Shown here in pieces: positions 26,667 through 36,142 of a stretch of DNA of 48,810 nt; within the stretch, counting starts at the first letter, position 1, and each line of letters opens with the position of its first letter. The notes beneath the pieces are model-generated. The model did not search any database and was not told the DNA's origin. It worked only from the letters and a program-made list of their open reading frames with translations. Position numbers and translations under genes: made by a program. Source of the stretch: an uncultured Gammaproteobacteria bacterium (lineage in GTDB: Bacteria; Pseudomonadota; Gammaproteobacteria; Poriferisulfidales; GCA-002705445); contig CAJXAV010000006.1 of assembly GCA_913050095.1 (NCBI GenBank), forward strand, positions 1 to 48,810, written 5' to 3'.

Positions 26667-27317
26667 ATGAAACACGATAATAGAATAGCTATAAATGAAA
26701 TCTTTTATTCTATTCAAGGAGAAGCAAAATACTCTGGCAAACCAACTGTTTTTATAAGAACAGCGGGTTGCCCCTTTAGATGCTCATATTGTGATACAGA
26801 TTATGCTTTCACAGAAGGAAAGCAACTCGAAATAGACAAAATAATTTCAAAGGTAAAAAAATATAACACTAGTTATGTAACCGTAACAGGAGGAGAGCCC
26901 TTATCTCAAAAAAATATTATTTATTTGCTTAATGAATTACTAAAAAACTCTTTTAATGTTTCAATTGAAACAAGTGGCTTAATGGATATTAGTTTTATAC
27001 CTAAAGATATTGATATTGTTATGGACGTTAAAACGCCATCATCTAATGAGGATCATAACAATATTTTAAATAATTTATCTAAATTAAAAAAAACTGATGT
27101 ATTAAAATTTGTGATCGGAAATAAAGATGATTACGAATGGTCTAAATATTTTTTAAAAGAAAATAATTTGCTAGATTTTGGTAATATTTTCTTTTCACCA
27201 GTTCATGAAAAACTTAAATTAATTAAAATAGCTGATTGGATTTTAGAAGATAGATTAAAAGTAACATTACAATTGCAGTTGCATAAGTATATTTGGGGCA
27301 ACGAAAGAGGTAGGTGA
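26667..27317 (+). CDS. queE: 7-carboxy-7-deazaguanine synthase QueE
   Basis: A radical SAM enzyme of 216 residues that rearranges carboxytetrahydropterin to the deazaguanine core of queuosine. The three cluster-binding cysteines are Cys35, Cys39 and Cys42 in AGCPFRCSYCDTDYAF, the Cx3Cx2C spacing of the family; FYSIQGEAKYSG before it and VTVTGGEPLSQ after it are typical. It overlaps queC by one base and follows cpoB by 12 bases, as in Pseudomonas. Confidence 0.95.
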   Translation: MKHDNRIAINEIFYSIQGEAKYSGKPTVFIRTAGCPFRCSYCDTDYAFTEGKQLEIDKIISKVKKYNTSYVTVTGGEPLSQKNIIYLLNELLKNSFNVSIETSGLMDISFIPKDIDIVMDVKTPSSNEDHNNILNNLSKLKKTDVLKFVIGNKDDYEWSKYFLKENNLLDFGNIFFSPVHEKLKLIKIADWILEDRLKVTLQLQLHKYIWGNERGR

Positions 27318-27994
27318 TGAATAAAAGAAATGCAGTTATTATTCTTTCTGGAGGGATGGATTCAGTTACCACACTTGCTATTGCAAAAAATGAAGGATAC
27401 GAGTGTTTTTGCATAACTTTTAATTATGGTCAAAAAAGTATTTCAGAAATCAATTCAGCTAAATTTTATTCAAATAAATATAATTCACTAGAACATAAAA
27501 TTTTTAATATTGATTTTAATGATTTTACCGAATCATCATTAATAACTGAGAATATATTAGTTCCAGATAAAAATTCCTCAAATAGTATACCGTCTACATA
27601 CGTGCCAATGAGAAATGTAATATTTCTTTCTATTGCATGTTCTTGGGCTGAACAAATAAATTCATCAGATATATTTCTTGGCGCTAATGCAATTGATTAT
27701 TCGGGTTACCCAGATTGTAGAGATGATTTTATTAGCGCATATGAAAAAATGATAAACTTAGGTTCAAAAACTGGTGTTGAAGGTAATAGTTTTAGAATTC
27801 ATAGGCCATTAGTAAGTATGAGAAAAAAAGATATTGTTTTTCTTGGTAAGTCCTTAGGTCTCGATTATAAAAAATCGGTTTCATGTTATCAGGCTACAAA
27901 TGATGGAAAGGCTTGCGGGAATTGTGAGTCTTGTGATTTTAGAAAAAAAGCATTTGAAGAAAATGGTTTTACTGATGAAACTATATATATTTAA
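27317..27994 (+). CDS. queC: 7-cyano-7-deazaguanine synthase QueC
   Basis: An ATP-dependent enzyme of 225 residues that turns carboxydeazaguanine into preQ0, the next step after QueE. The PP-loop SGGMDS sits at about residues 11-16 and the C-terminal zinc site CYQATNDGKACGNCESC is complete. The ATG at 27317 overlaps the queE stop (TGATG) and has AGAGGTAGG upstream; a GTG three bases earlier is an unlikely alternative. QueD and QueF are not in the window. Confidence 0.95.
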   Translation: MNKRNAVIILSGGMDSVTTLAIAKNEGYECFCITFNYGQKSISEINSAKFYSNKYNSLEHKIFNIDFNDFTESSLITENILVPDKNSSNSIPSTYVPMRNVIFLSIACSWAEQINSSDIFLGANAIDYSGYPDCRDDFISAYEKMINLGSKTGVEGNSFRIHRPLVSMRKKDIVFLGKSLGLDYKKSVSCYQATNDGKACGNCESCDFRKKAFEENGFTDETIYI

Positions 27995-28051
27995 TTAAAA
28001 TTCTGGTTTATAATATATAAACATTAATAAATATTGTATAAAAAAAAATTC

Positions 28052-28079
28052 TTGTTATATAAATTATCAACTGTACAAT
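28052..28079 (+). promoter_or_regulatory. Sigma-70 type promoter for tRNA-Lys
   Basis: TTGTTA at 28052-28057 and TACAAT at 28074-28079 are separated by 16 bases, each differing from consensus at one or two positions. The predicted start would lie a few bases before the tRNA 5' end at 28092, which fits a short-leader stable RNA transcript. Confidence 0.55.
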
Positions 28080-28091
28080 CTCAAAGCTATT

Positions 28092-28168
<77 letters not shown>

Positions 28169-28216
28169 ATTTAAAAATTTGATATTGTTGCAATTGTTTT
28201 ATTATTTGATTTAGGT

Positions 28217-29461
28217 ATGAAAAACATTAACGTATACGATATTCTTAAATATAGCATTATAGTTTTTCCTCTGGCATTTGCAGGTATACCTATTTATTTA
28301 CACGCACCAGATTATTATGCTTCAAATCTCGGTATCAAGATAGAAACTATAGGCTTAGCGTTGCTCGTTTTAAGGCTTTTTGATGCTTTTTTAGACCCAT
28401 TGATTGGTCGAATTAGTGATTATTTTTTTTATATTCGTCATAAGATAATATATTTTGGTTCATTTTTACTAGCATTAGGATTTTGGATGGTATTTCATCC
28501 ATACGGCTCTTATATTTTAGCCTGGTTCTTTTTAAGTATTTTCTTGTGTACGTTAGGTTTCAGCTTGATAGCAATAAATATTCAGGCTTTTGGAGGCTTA
28601 TGGGATATTTCCTCAAGGCAAGTTATCAAAGTTATTACTATAAGAGAGGCTATTAGCTTATTAGGTTTATTGACAGCCTCTATCATGCCTACAATTTTAT
28701 ATTTGTACTTTAAAGAAAATAATTTTCATATTCTTTCTATGATCCTTATATTGATTATTTTAATTTCATTAATATTTTTTGATAAATGGTTTAAATTATC
28801 AAGTATTAAAAAGCCAAAAAGTAAATCAGTCTCTATATCTTTTTTCTATATTTTTAAAAACAACATAGTAAAGTTATTTTTTATTTCTTATTTTTTTAGT
28901 ACTTTTGCGGCGTCTATACCAGCAACAATAATTATATTTTATGTGAGAGATTATTTATTAGCCGAACAATTTCTCGGGTTGTTTTTGCTAGTATATTTTT
29001 TGAGCGGAGCTTTATCTATGCCAATCTGGAAGCATATATCAGTACAATATGGGATCAAAAATGCTTGGTTATTTAGTATGATTTTTGCTCTTTTTACATT
29101 CATTTGGGCCTTTTTTCTTCAGCCAAACCATATATTAGGTTTTTTTGTTATATGTTTTCTCTCGGGCATAGCGGTAGGGGCAAATCTTTCTTTGCCATCT
29201 ATGATAGTTGCTGAATTTATAAAGTTGAATAAACATGAAAATTTAGCTGCAAGTTATTATTCTATAAGCAATTTTTTGTCAAAATTTTCTCTTGCCATAG
29301 CTTCTGGAATAGCTTTGCCAATATTGGGATTTATGGGTTATCAGCCTGGAATTATACGTGACGATTATCTTTTTCCTTTTACATATGCACTTTTGCCCTG
29401 CATTTTTCAAGTTATTTCTATTTTTGTACTATATTGGCTTATTATTAAGAAAACTGATTAA
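28217..29461 (+). CDS. Major facilitator superfamily transporter (melibiose/GPH-like)
   Basis: A 414-residue membrane protein with about twelve hydrophobic helices. The loop after helix 2, LRLFDAFLDPLIGRISDYFF, is the conserved DxxxDPxxGxxSD motif of the glycoside-pentoside-hexuronide branch, which uses sodium or protons. The substrate cannot be read from sequence. It starts 48 bases after tRNA-Lys and ends 193 bases before the molybdenum enzyme, so it is probably transcribed separately from it. No strong ribosome site is visible. Confidence 0.82.
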   Translation: MKNINVYDILKYSIIVFPLAFAGIPIYLHAPDYYASNLGIKIETIGLALLVLRLFDAFLDPLIGRISDYFFYIRHKIIYFGSFLLALGFWMVFHPYGSYILAWFFLSIFLCTLGFSLIAINIQAFGGLWDISSRQVIKVITIREAISLLGLLTASIMPTILYLYFKENNFHILSMILILIILISLIFFDKWFKLSSIKKPKSKSVSISFFYIFKNNIVKLFFISYFFSTFAASIPATIIIFYVRDYLLAEQFLGLFLLVYFLSGALSMPIWKHISVQYGIKNAWLFSMIFALFTFIWAFFLQPNHILGFFVICFLSGIAVGANLSLPSMIVAEFIKLNKHENLAASYYSISNFLSKFSLAIASGIALPILGFMGYQPGIIRDDYLFPFTYALLPCIFQVISIFVLYWLIIKKTD

Positions 29462-29654
29462 ACTAAAGTAATTTTGGTTAAATTTGAACGCGTATACCGA
29501 ATGTATGTATTTTATATTAATAAAAAATGTATTACTATATGGGTATAAATTTAGATTTTTTGTGATTAGATACAATTTTAAACGTGATATTTAATAGAAA
29601 ATTTAATAATATAAATATCTAGTTAGAAATTGAGTGGAAAAATAAGGAGAGGAA

Positions 29655-31898
29655 ATGGCAGCTAAACCAAAAGAGTTTTCTAGTTCGGTAGTTAATTATA
29701 TTCCAAAAATAAAACCGCCTGAAGGGCATTCAATACATCATATATGTTGTCCGCATGATTGTCCTGATACATGCTCAATGCTTGTAACTAGAGATGACAA
29801 AACTGGCAAAGCTATAAGTGTTCAAGGTGATCCATCCCACCCAATAACCAGAGGATATTTATGTAATAAGGTTAATCATTACATAGATCTTGTATACAAC
29901 GAAAATAGAGTTTTGTATCCGCACAAGAGGGTTGGTCCTAAAGGCCCTGGAGCTAAATTTGAAAGAATATCATGGGACGAAGCCTTAGAAACAATTACAA
30001 GCGACTTTAAAAAAACTATTAAAGATTATGGGACGGAAGCTGTTCAGCCATTCTCATATTCTGGAACTCTTGGTATGTTAGGTTATTGGACAATGGATAG
30101 CAGGTTCTGGAATAAGATGGAAGCCGCAAGACTAGAGCAATCTATATGTATTTATGCAGCTATGTGGGCAGGACTATATACATATGGTATGGCTAATGGA
30201 CCTCATGTTGGTGAAGCAGCAAGAGATGGTTGCGAGTTAATGATATTATGGGCAACAAACTTAGTTAGCACAGGAGTTCATTCAATACCTTTTATTAGAG
30301 AAGCAAAAGATAGGGGAATGAAGTTAGTAGTTGTTGACCCAAGAAAAACAAGAACAACAATGTTTGCTGATGTACACATACAACCTAAACCTGGTACAGA
30401 TGCATTTTTGGCTAACGCTATGATAAAAGTGATCGTGGATAAAAACCTTCATGATGTTGAGTTTTTGAATTCACAAACACATGGTTGGGAAGAATTTGTT
30501 GAAAAAGTTCTGCCTAAATATACTTTGGAAGAAGCAGAAAAAATTACCGGAGTAAAAGCTGAGGTCATTGAAGAACTTGCTGTTGAATATGCAAAAACAA
30601 AAAAATCTTATATAAGAGCCAATTACGGGTTAAATAGACATCAAAATTCCGGCCAAATGTGTCGAGCAGTCTTAATACTTCCATGCTTTAATGGTTCTTG
30701 GAGAGAAGAGTGTGGCGGTGTTGCATTTGGACAATTAGAGGAAATGTGGCTTCGCTTTGATTTAGGTAAGCTGCATAGGCCAGATTTAGGAAATAGAGCA
30801 GAAAAAAGAGTTGTTAATATGGTTCAAATTGGAAGAGCTTTAGCAGACAATATTGGAGAGGATGGAGAGCAGCTTGATCCACCTATTAAATCTTTATTTG
30901 TTTATAATAGTGATATCGCAAACTGTACTCCAAATAGCGGTAATGTAAGGAAAGGTATGTCCAGAGACGATTTATTCATTACTGTTCACGAGACATTTTG
31001 GACTGACTCTTGTATGTATGCAGATATTGTATTGCCTGCCGATACAGCCCTTGAAAGACATGATTGTCATTGGGCATATGGTTCCTGGTTTTTAGGAATA
31101 AATAAACCTGTTATCGAGCCTCTTGGAGAAAGTATTAATAATACAGAATTATTCAGAATGCTTGCAGATAAAATGGGCTATGTTGACTCTACAGATAATG
31201 CATTCACGCAAACTGATGAAGAAATAATCAAAGATATATTATTAGAAGCTGAGAACGAAGACGGCGAAAGATTTAACTGTCTAACAGAGGGAATAAATTA
31301 TGATGATGTTGTAAAAAATGGTTGGGCAAGGGCATCTACAAACTCAAAAAGACGTGATTTTTTAAATAATGGTTGGGAAACTCCTAGCGGCAAAATAGAA
31401 ATAAAGTGTGAAGCTATTACTGAAGCTTACCCAGATGTTAGTCCTTTCCCTGAATATGTTCCAGAAATTAATGGTCAATATGACCCAGCGAAGTCAAAAT
31501 ACCCAATACAAGTTCTGAGTAGTGCTTCTCATTATTTTATAGGTGACTCTTTTCAATCGGTTCCAAGATTACAAGCTATGCAATCTAGACCGACTGTAGA
31601 ACTTAGTGTGAATGACGCAAAACAAAGAGGTATTGAGGATGGAGATCTCGTAAGATTATATAATGAACAAGGTGATACATATTGTTATGCTGTTATTATA
31701 GATGGATTGTTAGACGGCGTATGTGCTACACAAAAACAATTTAAAGGTAGTAATACCCCAAATGGTTTAAATGTAAATAATTTAAATAGCGAGATGCTAA
31801 CTGACTTTGGAAAGAGCCCAACTTTTTATTCTGTCCTTGTAGAGATAGAAAAGGCTAGTAAAGAAATGTCAGAGAAAGCTATTAAGCAAGGAGCATAA
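29655..31898 (+). CDS. Molybdopterin oxidoreductase of unknown substrate (DMSO-reductase superfamily)
   Basis: A 747-residue cytoplasmic enzyme without a twin-arginine signal. The N-terminal [4Fe-4S] site is Cys32, Cys36, Cys40 and Cys70 (CPHDCPDTC...YLC). By matching the segment SICIYAAMWAGLYTYG with the SoeA segment carrying its molybdenum ligand, Cys165 is the likely metal ligand, not the Ser of DMSO/biotin sulfoxide reductases. The cofactor-binding PRKTRTTMFADVHIQPKPGTD and the C-terminal SSASHYFIGDSF/VELSVNDAKQRGIEDGD domain are intact. A strong AAGGAGAGG precedes the start. The next gene begins directly after its stop and encodes a flavin/Fe-S reductase, most likely its redox partner. 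I do not recognise a characterised enzyme with this partner. Confidence 0.85.
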   Translation: MAAKPKEFSSSVVNYIPKIKPPEGHSIHHICCPHDCPDTCSMLVTRDDKTGKAISVQGDPSHPITRGYLCNKVNHYIDLVYNENRVLYPHKRVGPKGPGAKFERISWDEALETITSDFKKTIKDYGTEAVQPFSYSGTLGMLGYWTMDSRFWNKMEAARLEQSICIYAAMWAGLYTYGMANGPHVGEAARDGCELMILWATNLVSTGVHSIPFIREAKDRGMKLVVVDPRKTRTTMFADVHIQPKPGTDAFLANAMIKVIVDKNLHDVEFLNSQTHGWEEFVEKVLPKYTLEEAEKITGVKAEVIEELAVEYAKTKKSYIRANYGLNRHQNSGQMCRAVLILPCFNGSWREECGGVAFGQLEEMWLRFDLGKLHRPDLGNRAEKRVVNMVQIGRALADNIGEDGEQLDPPIKSLFVYNSDIANCTPNSGNVRKGMSRDDLFITVHETFWTDSCMYADIVLPADTALERHDCHWAYGSWFLGINKPVIEPLGESINNTELFRMLADKMGYVDSTDNAFTQTDEEIIKDILLEAENEDGERFNCLTEGINYDDVVKNGWARASTNSKRRDFLNNGWETPSGKIEIKCEAITEAYPDVSPFPEYVPEINGQYDPAKSKYPIQVLSSASHYFIGDSFQSVPRLQAMQSRPTVELSVNDAKQRGIEDGDLVRLYNEQGDTYCYAVIIDGLLDGVCATQKQFKGSNTPNGLNVNNLNSEMLTDFGKSPTFYSVLVEIEKASKEMSEKAIKQGA

Positions 31899-33038
31899 AT
31901 GTCATCAAGAAGTAACTTTATATACCCAGAAAATGGAATTCCACATTCTAAGACAAAAGTTAACTCTGCGCCTCAACCTGACGTGCAAAACAGTAGGGTT
32001 AAAATAAAAGATGCAGTAATAACATCGATGAAAAATCTTACAGACGATACTTTTTTGTTAACTGTAAAGTTAGATAATAATGAAGTCTTAAATTCACATG
32101 CTGGCCAGTATGGCACGTTAAAGGTTGAAGAACTTGATAAGCCGAGAGCTTTTTCTTTTGCAAAAGCCCCAACAAGCGAAAAGAAAGGCGAATATAGTTT
32201 TTTTATCAAACAAGTCCCAGGAGGAAAATTCTCAGAATACTTGGAAAAAGACAGATCAGGTCAAAAAATAACTTTATCTGGACCGATGGGACAATTCAAA
32301 ATTGATGATTCAGATGAAGACATGGTTTGCATAGCTGGTGGTAGCGGAATGAGCGCTATTAACGCTATTGTTGAAGACGCTGCATTTAATAAAGTCAAAA
32401 GAAATTGTTACTTTTTTTATGGGGCAAGACAACAAAAGGATTTGTATTTAGTTGACGAGATTTCAAAGATCTCAAATATTTGGGCAAAAGGTTATACTTT
32501 TAAATTTATACCAGTTTTAAGCGAAGAGCCTGAAGATTCTGATTGGACAGGTGGTAGAGGTTTTGTGACCGACTATTTTAAAGATAATTATTTGAAAACA
32601 GGAGTTGTTAAAGCAGAATCTTGTAAAGCTTTTTTTTGTGGGCCTCCCCCAATGATAAACGCCGGCGCTAAAGTTCTTGAAGATGCAGGAGTTTCTGAAG
32701 AATCCATGTTCTTTGATAAATTTGAAGATGCAAGATCACCTGCACCTGTAATAGATAATTCAAAATGTGTATTATGTGATGAATGTCTATTAGTTAAACC
32801 TACAGCTGACTGTATAGTTGAGACAGCAAGTTTAAGTGATGCAAAAGATAATGGAAAGTATGCAAATATTTCAAGAATAGATCCAGCATTCACTTCTGGA
32901 TTATATTACAACACGTTATATATTAATGAAGACAAATGTATTAGATGTTACGCCTGTGTTCATGCTTGTCCGCACAACGCAATATCACCAGAATATGATT
33001 TAGAGCCAAAAACTCTTAGAAATATGGTTAAGAATTAA
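31899..33038 (+). CDS. FNR-type flavin reductase fused to a two-cluster ferredoxin domain
   Basis: A 379-residue cytoplasmic electron-transfer protein. Residues about 35-275 are a ferredoxin-NADP reductase module: FAD motif RAFSFAKAP (83-91), phosphate loop GPMGQF, nucleotide motif CIAGGSGMSAINAI (144-157), and FFCGPPPMI near the end. Residues 285-365 carry two cysteine sets: Cys290, 293, 296, 305, then Cys347, 350, 353, 357 in CIRCYACVHACP, fit for two [4Fe-4S] centres. The first 30 residues look unstructured. The start codon abuts the stop of the molybdenum enzyme. It would shuttle electrons between NAD(P)H and that enzyme; direction is unknown. Confidence 0.85.
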   Translation: MSSRSNFIYPENGIPHSKTKVNSAPQPDVQNSRVKIKDAVITSMKNLTDDTFLLTVKLDNNEVLNSHAGQYGTLKVEELDKPRAFSFAKAPTSEKKGEYSFFIKQVPGGKFSEYLEKDRSGQKITLSGPMGQFKIDDSDEDMVCIAGGSGMSAINAIVEDAAFNKVKRNCYFFYGARQQKDLYLVDEISKISNIWAKGYTFKFIPVLSEEPEDSDWTGGRGFVTDYFKDNYLKTGVVKAESCKAFFCGPPPMINAGAKVLEDAGVSEESMFFDKFEDARSPAPVIDNSKCVLCDECLLVKPTADCIVETASLSDAKDNGKYANISRIDPAFTSGLYYNTLYINEDKCIRCYACVHACPHNAISPEYDLEPKTLRNMVKN

Positions 33039-33114
33039 ATTTATTATTAAGATATAATAAAATAAATAATAAATATAAAAAGTTTTAATAAAAAACATAC
33101 GAGGAGCGAACTCT

Positions 33115-34320
33115 ATGAATGATGCAAACACTGCATGGATACTTGTGTCCACTGCATTAGTTCTTTTAATGACACTTCCAGGATTAGCATTATTTTATGC
33201 TGGACTTGTTTCATCTAAAAATACTTTATCAACATTGGCTCAATGTTTTGTAATAGCATGTTTAGCTTCAATAATATGGTTTATTTGCGGTTATTCCTTA
33301 GCATTTAATGGCGATGGCCTTTACTTTGGCGATCTAAATAAAATATTTTTATCTGGTATTTCCATCGATTCATTATCTGGCGATATCCCGGAAACACTTT
33401 TTGTAATGTTTCAGATGACATTTGCAATAATTACTCCGGCCTTAATAGTGGGAGCTTTTGTTGAAAGAATTAAATTTTCTGCAGTTATAGTAATTACAAG
33501 CATTTGGTTAATTCTAGTTTACAGCCCTGTTACACATTGGGTATGGGGAGGAGGCTGGCTTGCGCAAATGGGTGTGATGGATTTTGCTGGAGGATTGGTA
33601 GTACATACTACTGCAGGCATTTCCGCACTCGTTATTGCAAAAGCACTGGGTGCAAGAAATGGTTTTCCAAAATCTGTAAAACCTCCGCACAGCCCAGTAA
33701 TTGCAATGGTTGGCGCAGCATTGTTATGGGTAGGTTGGTTTGGTTTTAATGCCGGTTCTGCACTTGCTGCAAATCAGAATGCAGCGATGGCTATGCTTGT
33801 AACACATATATCAGCTGCTTCAGCAACAATTACATGGATGGTTATTGATTGGTATAAAAATGGCAAACCAGGGTTAGTAGGAATGATAACAGGGATGGTT
33901 GCAGGCCTTGCAACTGTCACTCCTGCTTCAGGGTTCATTGGTCCTCTTGGGGGCTTGATTCTTGGTATATCCTCTGGAGCAGTGTGTTATTGGTTTGTTG
34001 GTTTTGTAAAAGCGTCACTAAATATAGATGACTCACTTGATGTTTTTGCCGTTCACGGTGTTGGGGGAATTTTGGGAACTTTGTTATGTGGCTTGCTAGC
34101 AACACAACAATTCGGTGGATTAGGTTTAGATACAAATGTATGGGATCAAACAAAAGTACAAATAATTGGAGTTTTAAGTATTGCCATATACACCTATATA
34201 GTTACAACAATAATTGTTGCTGTGACTAATAAACTTGTAGGTTTAAGAGTTTCAGACCAAGAGGAAAATACAGAAGGGTGTGACTTTGGTAGTCATGGTG
34301 AAAGTAGTTATAACTTATAA
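33115..34320 (+). CDS. amtB: Ammonium transporter Amt
   Basis: A 401-residue membrane protein with eleven helices that takes up ammonium. Conserved segments: LVLLMTLPGLALFYAGLVSSKN at the N-terminus (quoted key part: PGLALFYAGLV), WGGGWLAQMGVMDFAGGLVVH with the pore-twin His region, and FAVHGVGGILGTLLCG carrying the second pore His. It has no cleavable signal. A good ribosome site (CGAGGAGCG) precedes the start, 77 bases after the reductase gene. No glnK gene is adjacent, although amtB is usually paired with one. It overlaps the convergent protease gene by 6 bases. Confidence 0.94.
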   Translation: MNDANTAWILVSTALVLLMTLPGLALFYAGLVSSKNTLSTLAQCFVIACLASIIWFICGYSLAFNGDGLYFGDLNKIFLSGISIDSLSGDIPETLFVMFQMTFAIITPALIVGAFVERIKFSAVIVITSIWLILVYSPVTHWVWGGGWLAQMGVMDFAGGLVVHTTAGISALVIAKALGARNGFPKSVKPPHSPVIAMVGAALLWVGWFGFNAGSALAANQNAAMAMLVTHISAASATITWMVIDWYKNGKPGLVGMITGMVAGLATVTPASGFIGPLGGLILGISSGAVCYWFVGFVKASLNIDDSLDVFAVHGVGGILGTLLCGLLATQQFGGLGLDTNVWDQTKVQIIGVLSIAIYTYIVTTIIVAVTNKLVGLRVSDQEENTEGCDFGSHGESSYNL

Positions 34321-35772
34321 AATTTCTTTAGATTTTTGAAGTTTTTCAATTTCTTTTAATTTAGAGGAAATTCTTTCGTTAATAATTTTACCTTTCCTAT
34401 TATATTTTATAGCAAGCTTATAATATTTAACGGATGTATTGAAACTACCAAGAATTTTTAAGTAATCTCCTCTATATTCATGCCCAAGTGATTTTTCATC
34501 AAGTTTGTATGCTGCCTCACTTATTTTTAAAACCAATCTATGGTCTTTATGTTCAATAACATAAGGTATTAATTTTTCAATAACTTTTTTGTAATCTTTA
34601 TTTTTTATGTAAGCCTTCGAAAGATTGTATAGAACTGAATTATCTGCGGGATATATATTATTTAAATCTTCTAAAATTGATAATGCTTTTTTATTTTCAT
34701 TATTATTTAAATATGCATCTGCTAAAGCAATATGTATATAATTCTTTATTTGGTATAGTTGTTTTTTTGTCCTTAAGAATTTTTTTAAATTCAAAAATAC
34801 ATTAATTGCTTTAGAATATTTTTTTTCTTTTATTAACGCAAGTCCATATGCATAATGATCGACAACCTTATTGGGAGAATTTACTATATCATCTTCATTG
34901 TAAACGAAATCTTTTATAAATTTTCTTGTGTTTAATTTTTTTATTGAAACTCTTGCTGACACAAATTGGTAACCAAAACTATCATGTTGGAAATTGCCTC
35001 TATACTTTGATGCTAAATTCTCAGTCTCTATTATTCTATTTCTTGTTAATGGGTGCGTTCTTAAAAATTCAATAGCACCTTTTTCGTTGTTCTCCTTTAG
35101 CAATGTTTTGAAAAAATCACTCATTGCCATCGGGTTTATATTTGCGTTCACCATCATACTAATTGCTAGCCTGTCAGCCTCTTTTTCATGTTCTCTAATA
35201 AATGATATTTGTCTTTGTGATTTAAAACCCTCGCCAGCTATAATTGATTTACCAATAGAATCAGAATCATACATTCCAGCTATTACTGCAGCAATTACAC
35301 CTAATGCTGTTGTTATATCTACTTTTGAAGATTGTTCATGCATTCTAGAAAGATGTCTGGCTTTTACATGAGCTATCTCATGAGCTAAGACACTTGCTAA
35401 TTCAGCTTCCGAGCTAGTTTTTAAAATTACACCAGAATTTATAACAATTACTCCACCAGGGGTTGCGAAAGCATTTATTGATGGATGATCTGCCACTAAG
35501 AACCTATATTTGGTTGCGCTATTATGATTGGATATTAATAAGCGATTACCAAGCATTTGGATGTAGTTTGTAATAATAGGGTCTGATATTAGTTTGAATG
35601 ATCCTAATATCTGAGAATATATGATATCTCCAAGTTTATTTTCTTGGGATACACTCATGTATTTTGAAGATGTGTCTCCAATTTTTGGGATTAGAATATT
35701 ATTAGCTTGCGCAGAACGCTCAGAAGTTATTGTTATTATTAGAAATATTGCTGCATATTTTATATATTTCAT
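34315..35772 (-). CDS. bepA: BepA-like periplasmic M48 metalloprotease with TPR repeats
   Basis: A 485-residue exported zinc protease/chaperone. An N-terminal signal peptide (MKYIKYAAIFLIITITSERSAQA) is followed by a peptidase M48 domain with the zinc motif HEIAH at residues 131-135 and the third ligand Glu in HEKEADRLA near 195. The C-terminal half contains tetratricopeptide-like repeats (YAYGLALIKEKKYSKAINVF, LYNLSKAYIKNKDYKKVIEK). This layout matches BepA/YfgC, which repairs or degrades stalled LptD and other beta-barrels at the outer membrane. Gene name given by domain order; a BepA paralog such as LoiP-like proteins would lack the repeats. Confidence 0.85.
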   Translation of the reverse strand: MKYIKYAAIFLIITITSERSAQANNILIPKIGDTSSKYMSVSQENKLGDIIYSQILGSFKLISDPIITNYIQMLGNRLLISNHNSATKYRFLVADHPSINAFATPGGVIVINSGVILKTSSEAELASVLAHEIAHVKARHLSRMHEQSSKVDITTALGVIAAVIAGMYDSDSIGKSIIAGEGFKSQRQISFIREHEKEADRLAISMMVNANINPMAMSDFFKTLLKENNEKGAIEFLRTHPLTRNRIIETENLASKYRGNFQHDSFGYQFVSARVSIKKLNTRKFIKDFVYNEDDIVNSPNKVVDHYAYGLALIKEKKYSKAINVFLNLKKFLRTKKQLYQIKNYIHIALADAYLNNNENKKALSILEDLNNIYPADNSVLYNLSKAYIKNKDYKKVIEKLIPYVIEHKDHRLVLKISEAAYKLDEKSLGHEYRGDYLKILGSFNTSVKYYKLAIKYNRKGKIINERISSKLKEIEKLQKSKEIL

Positions 35773-35809
35773 ATGTTTTTAATATTTTTTTTATAGTGAG
35801 ATTCTTGTG

Positions 35810-35838
35810 TTTACACGGTACACTAATAAGTATATCCT
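35810..35838 (+). promoter_or_regulatory. Candidate promoter for tusA-ilvBHC
   Basis: TTTACA (35810-35815) and TATCCT (35833-35838) are spaced by 17 bases in the 139-base gap between bepA and tusA, pointing toward tusA. The -35 hexamer lies within a short dyad, GTGTTTACAC. Confidence 0.4.
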
Positions 35839-35851
35839 ATTTCGCTTATGT

Positions 35852-35873
35852 AGACACATTAGATAAAGTGTCT
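35852..35873 (+). promoter_or_regulatory. Inverted repeat upstream of tusA (possible operator or leader hairpin)
   Basis: AGACAC at 35852-35857 and GTGTCT at 35868-35873 are perfect inverted copies with 10 bases between. It lies just downstream of the candidate promoter and 38 bases before the tusA start, so it could bind a regulator or form a leader hairpin. No T-run follows, so it is not a terminator. Confidence 0.35.
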
Positions 35874-35911
35874 TATAAAGTTAATAGTTTAATCAAACAT
35901 GGAGATTGTAT

Positions 35912-36142
35912 ATGGCCGAATATGACCAAGAATTAGACGCATGCGGGCTTAACTGCCCATTACCAATATTAAGAGCAAAAAAATCTCTTTCCTCAATGGA
36001 AACAGGGCAAATATTACATGTCGTCGCTACAGACCCAGGCGCAATAAAGGATTTTGAAGCGTTTTCAAATCAAACAGGTAATAAACTTATGGATTCTAAA
36101 GAGGATAGCGGTAAATTTTACTTTCTTATACAAAAAGCATAA
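35912..36142 (+). CDS. tusA: Sulfur carrier protein TusA
   Basis: A 76-residue cytoplasmic protein that holds sulfur as a persulfide and passes it on for tRNA thiolation, molybdenum-cofactor synthesis or dissimilatory sulfur oxidation. The sulfur-binding cysteine is Cys15 in the CPxP motif (GLNCPLPILRAKK); an extra Cys11 precedes it. The ATG at 35912 follows GGAG at 35901-35904 with good spacing. There is no rhodanese or dsrE gene beside it, unlike in dissimilatory clusters. It lies 21 bases before ilvB, in the same direction. Confidence 0.94.
   Translation: MAEYDQELDACGLNCPLPILRAKKSLSSMETGQILHVVATDPGAIKDFEAFSNQTGNKLMDSKEDSGKFYFLIQKA

Noticed and set aside
28006-28022. Terminator hairpin after queC
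   Set aside because: A perfect 7-bp stem with a 3-base loop exists but is pure AT apart from the ends and has no following T-run; chance in this sequence is likely.
33504-33749. Second plus-strand frame inside amtB
   Set aside because: Out-of-frame shadow of a conserved transporter; Cys/Trp-rich composition is an artefact of the frame.
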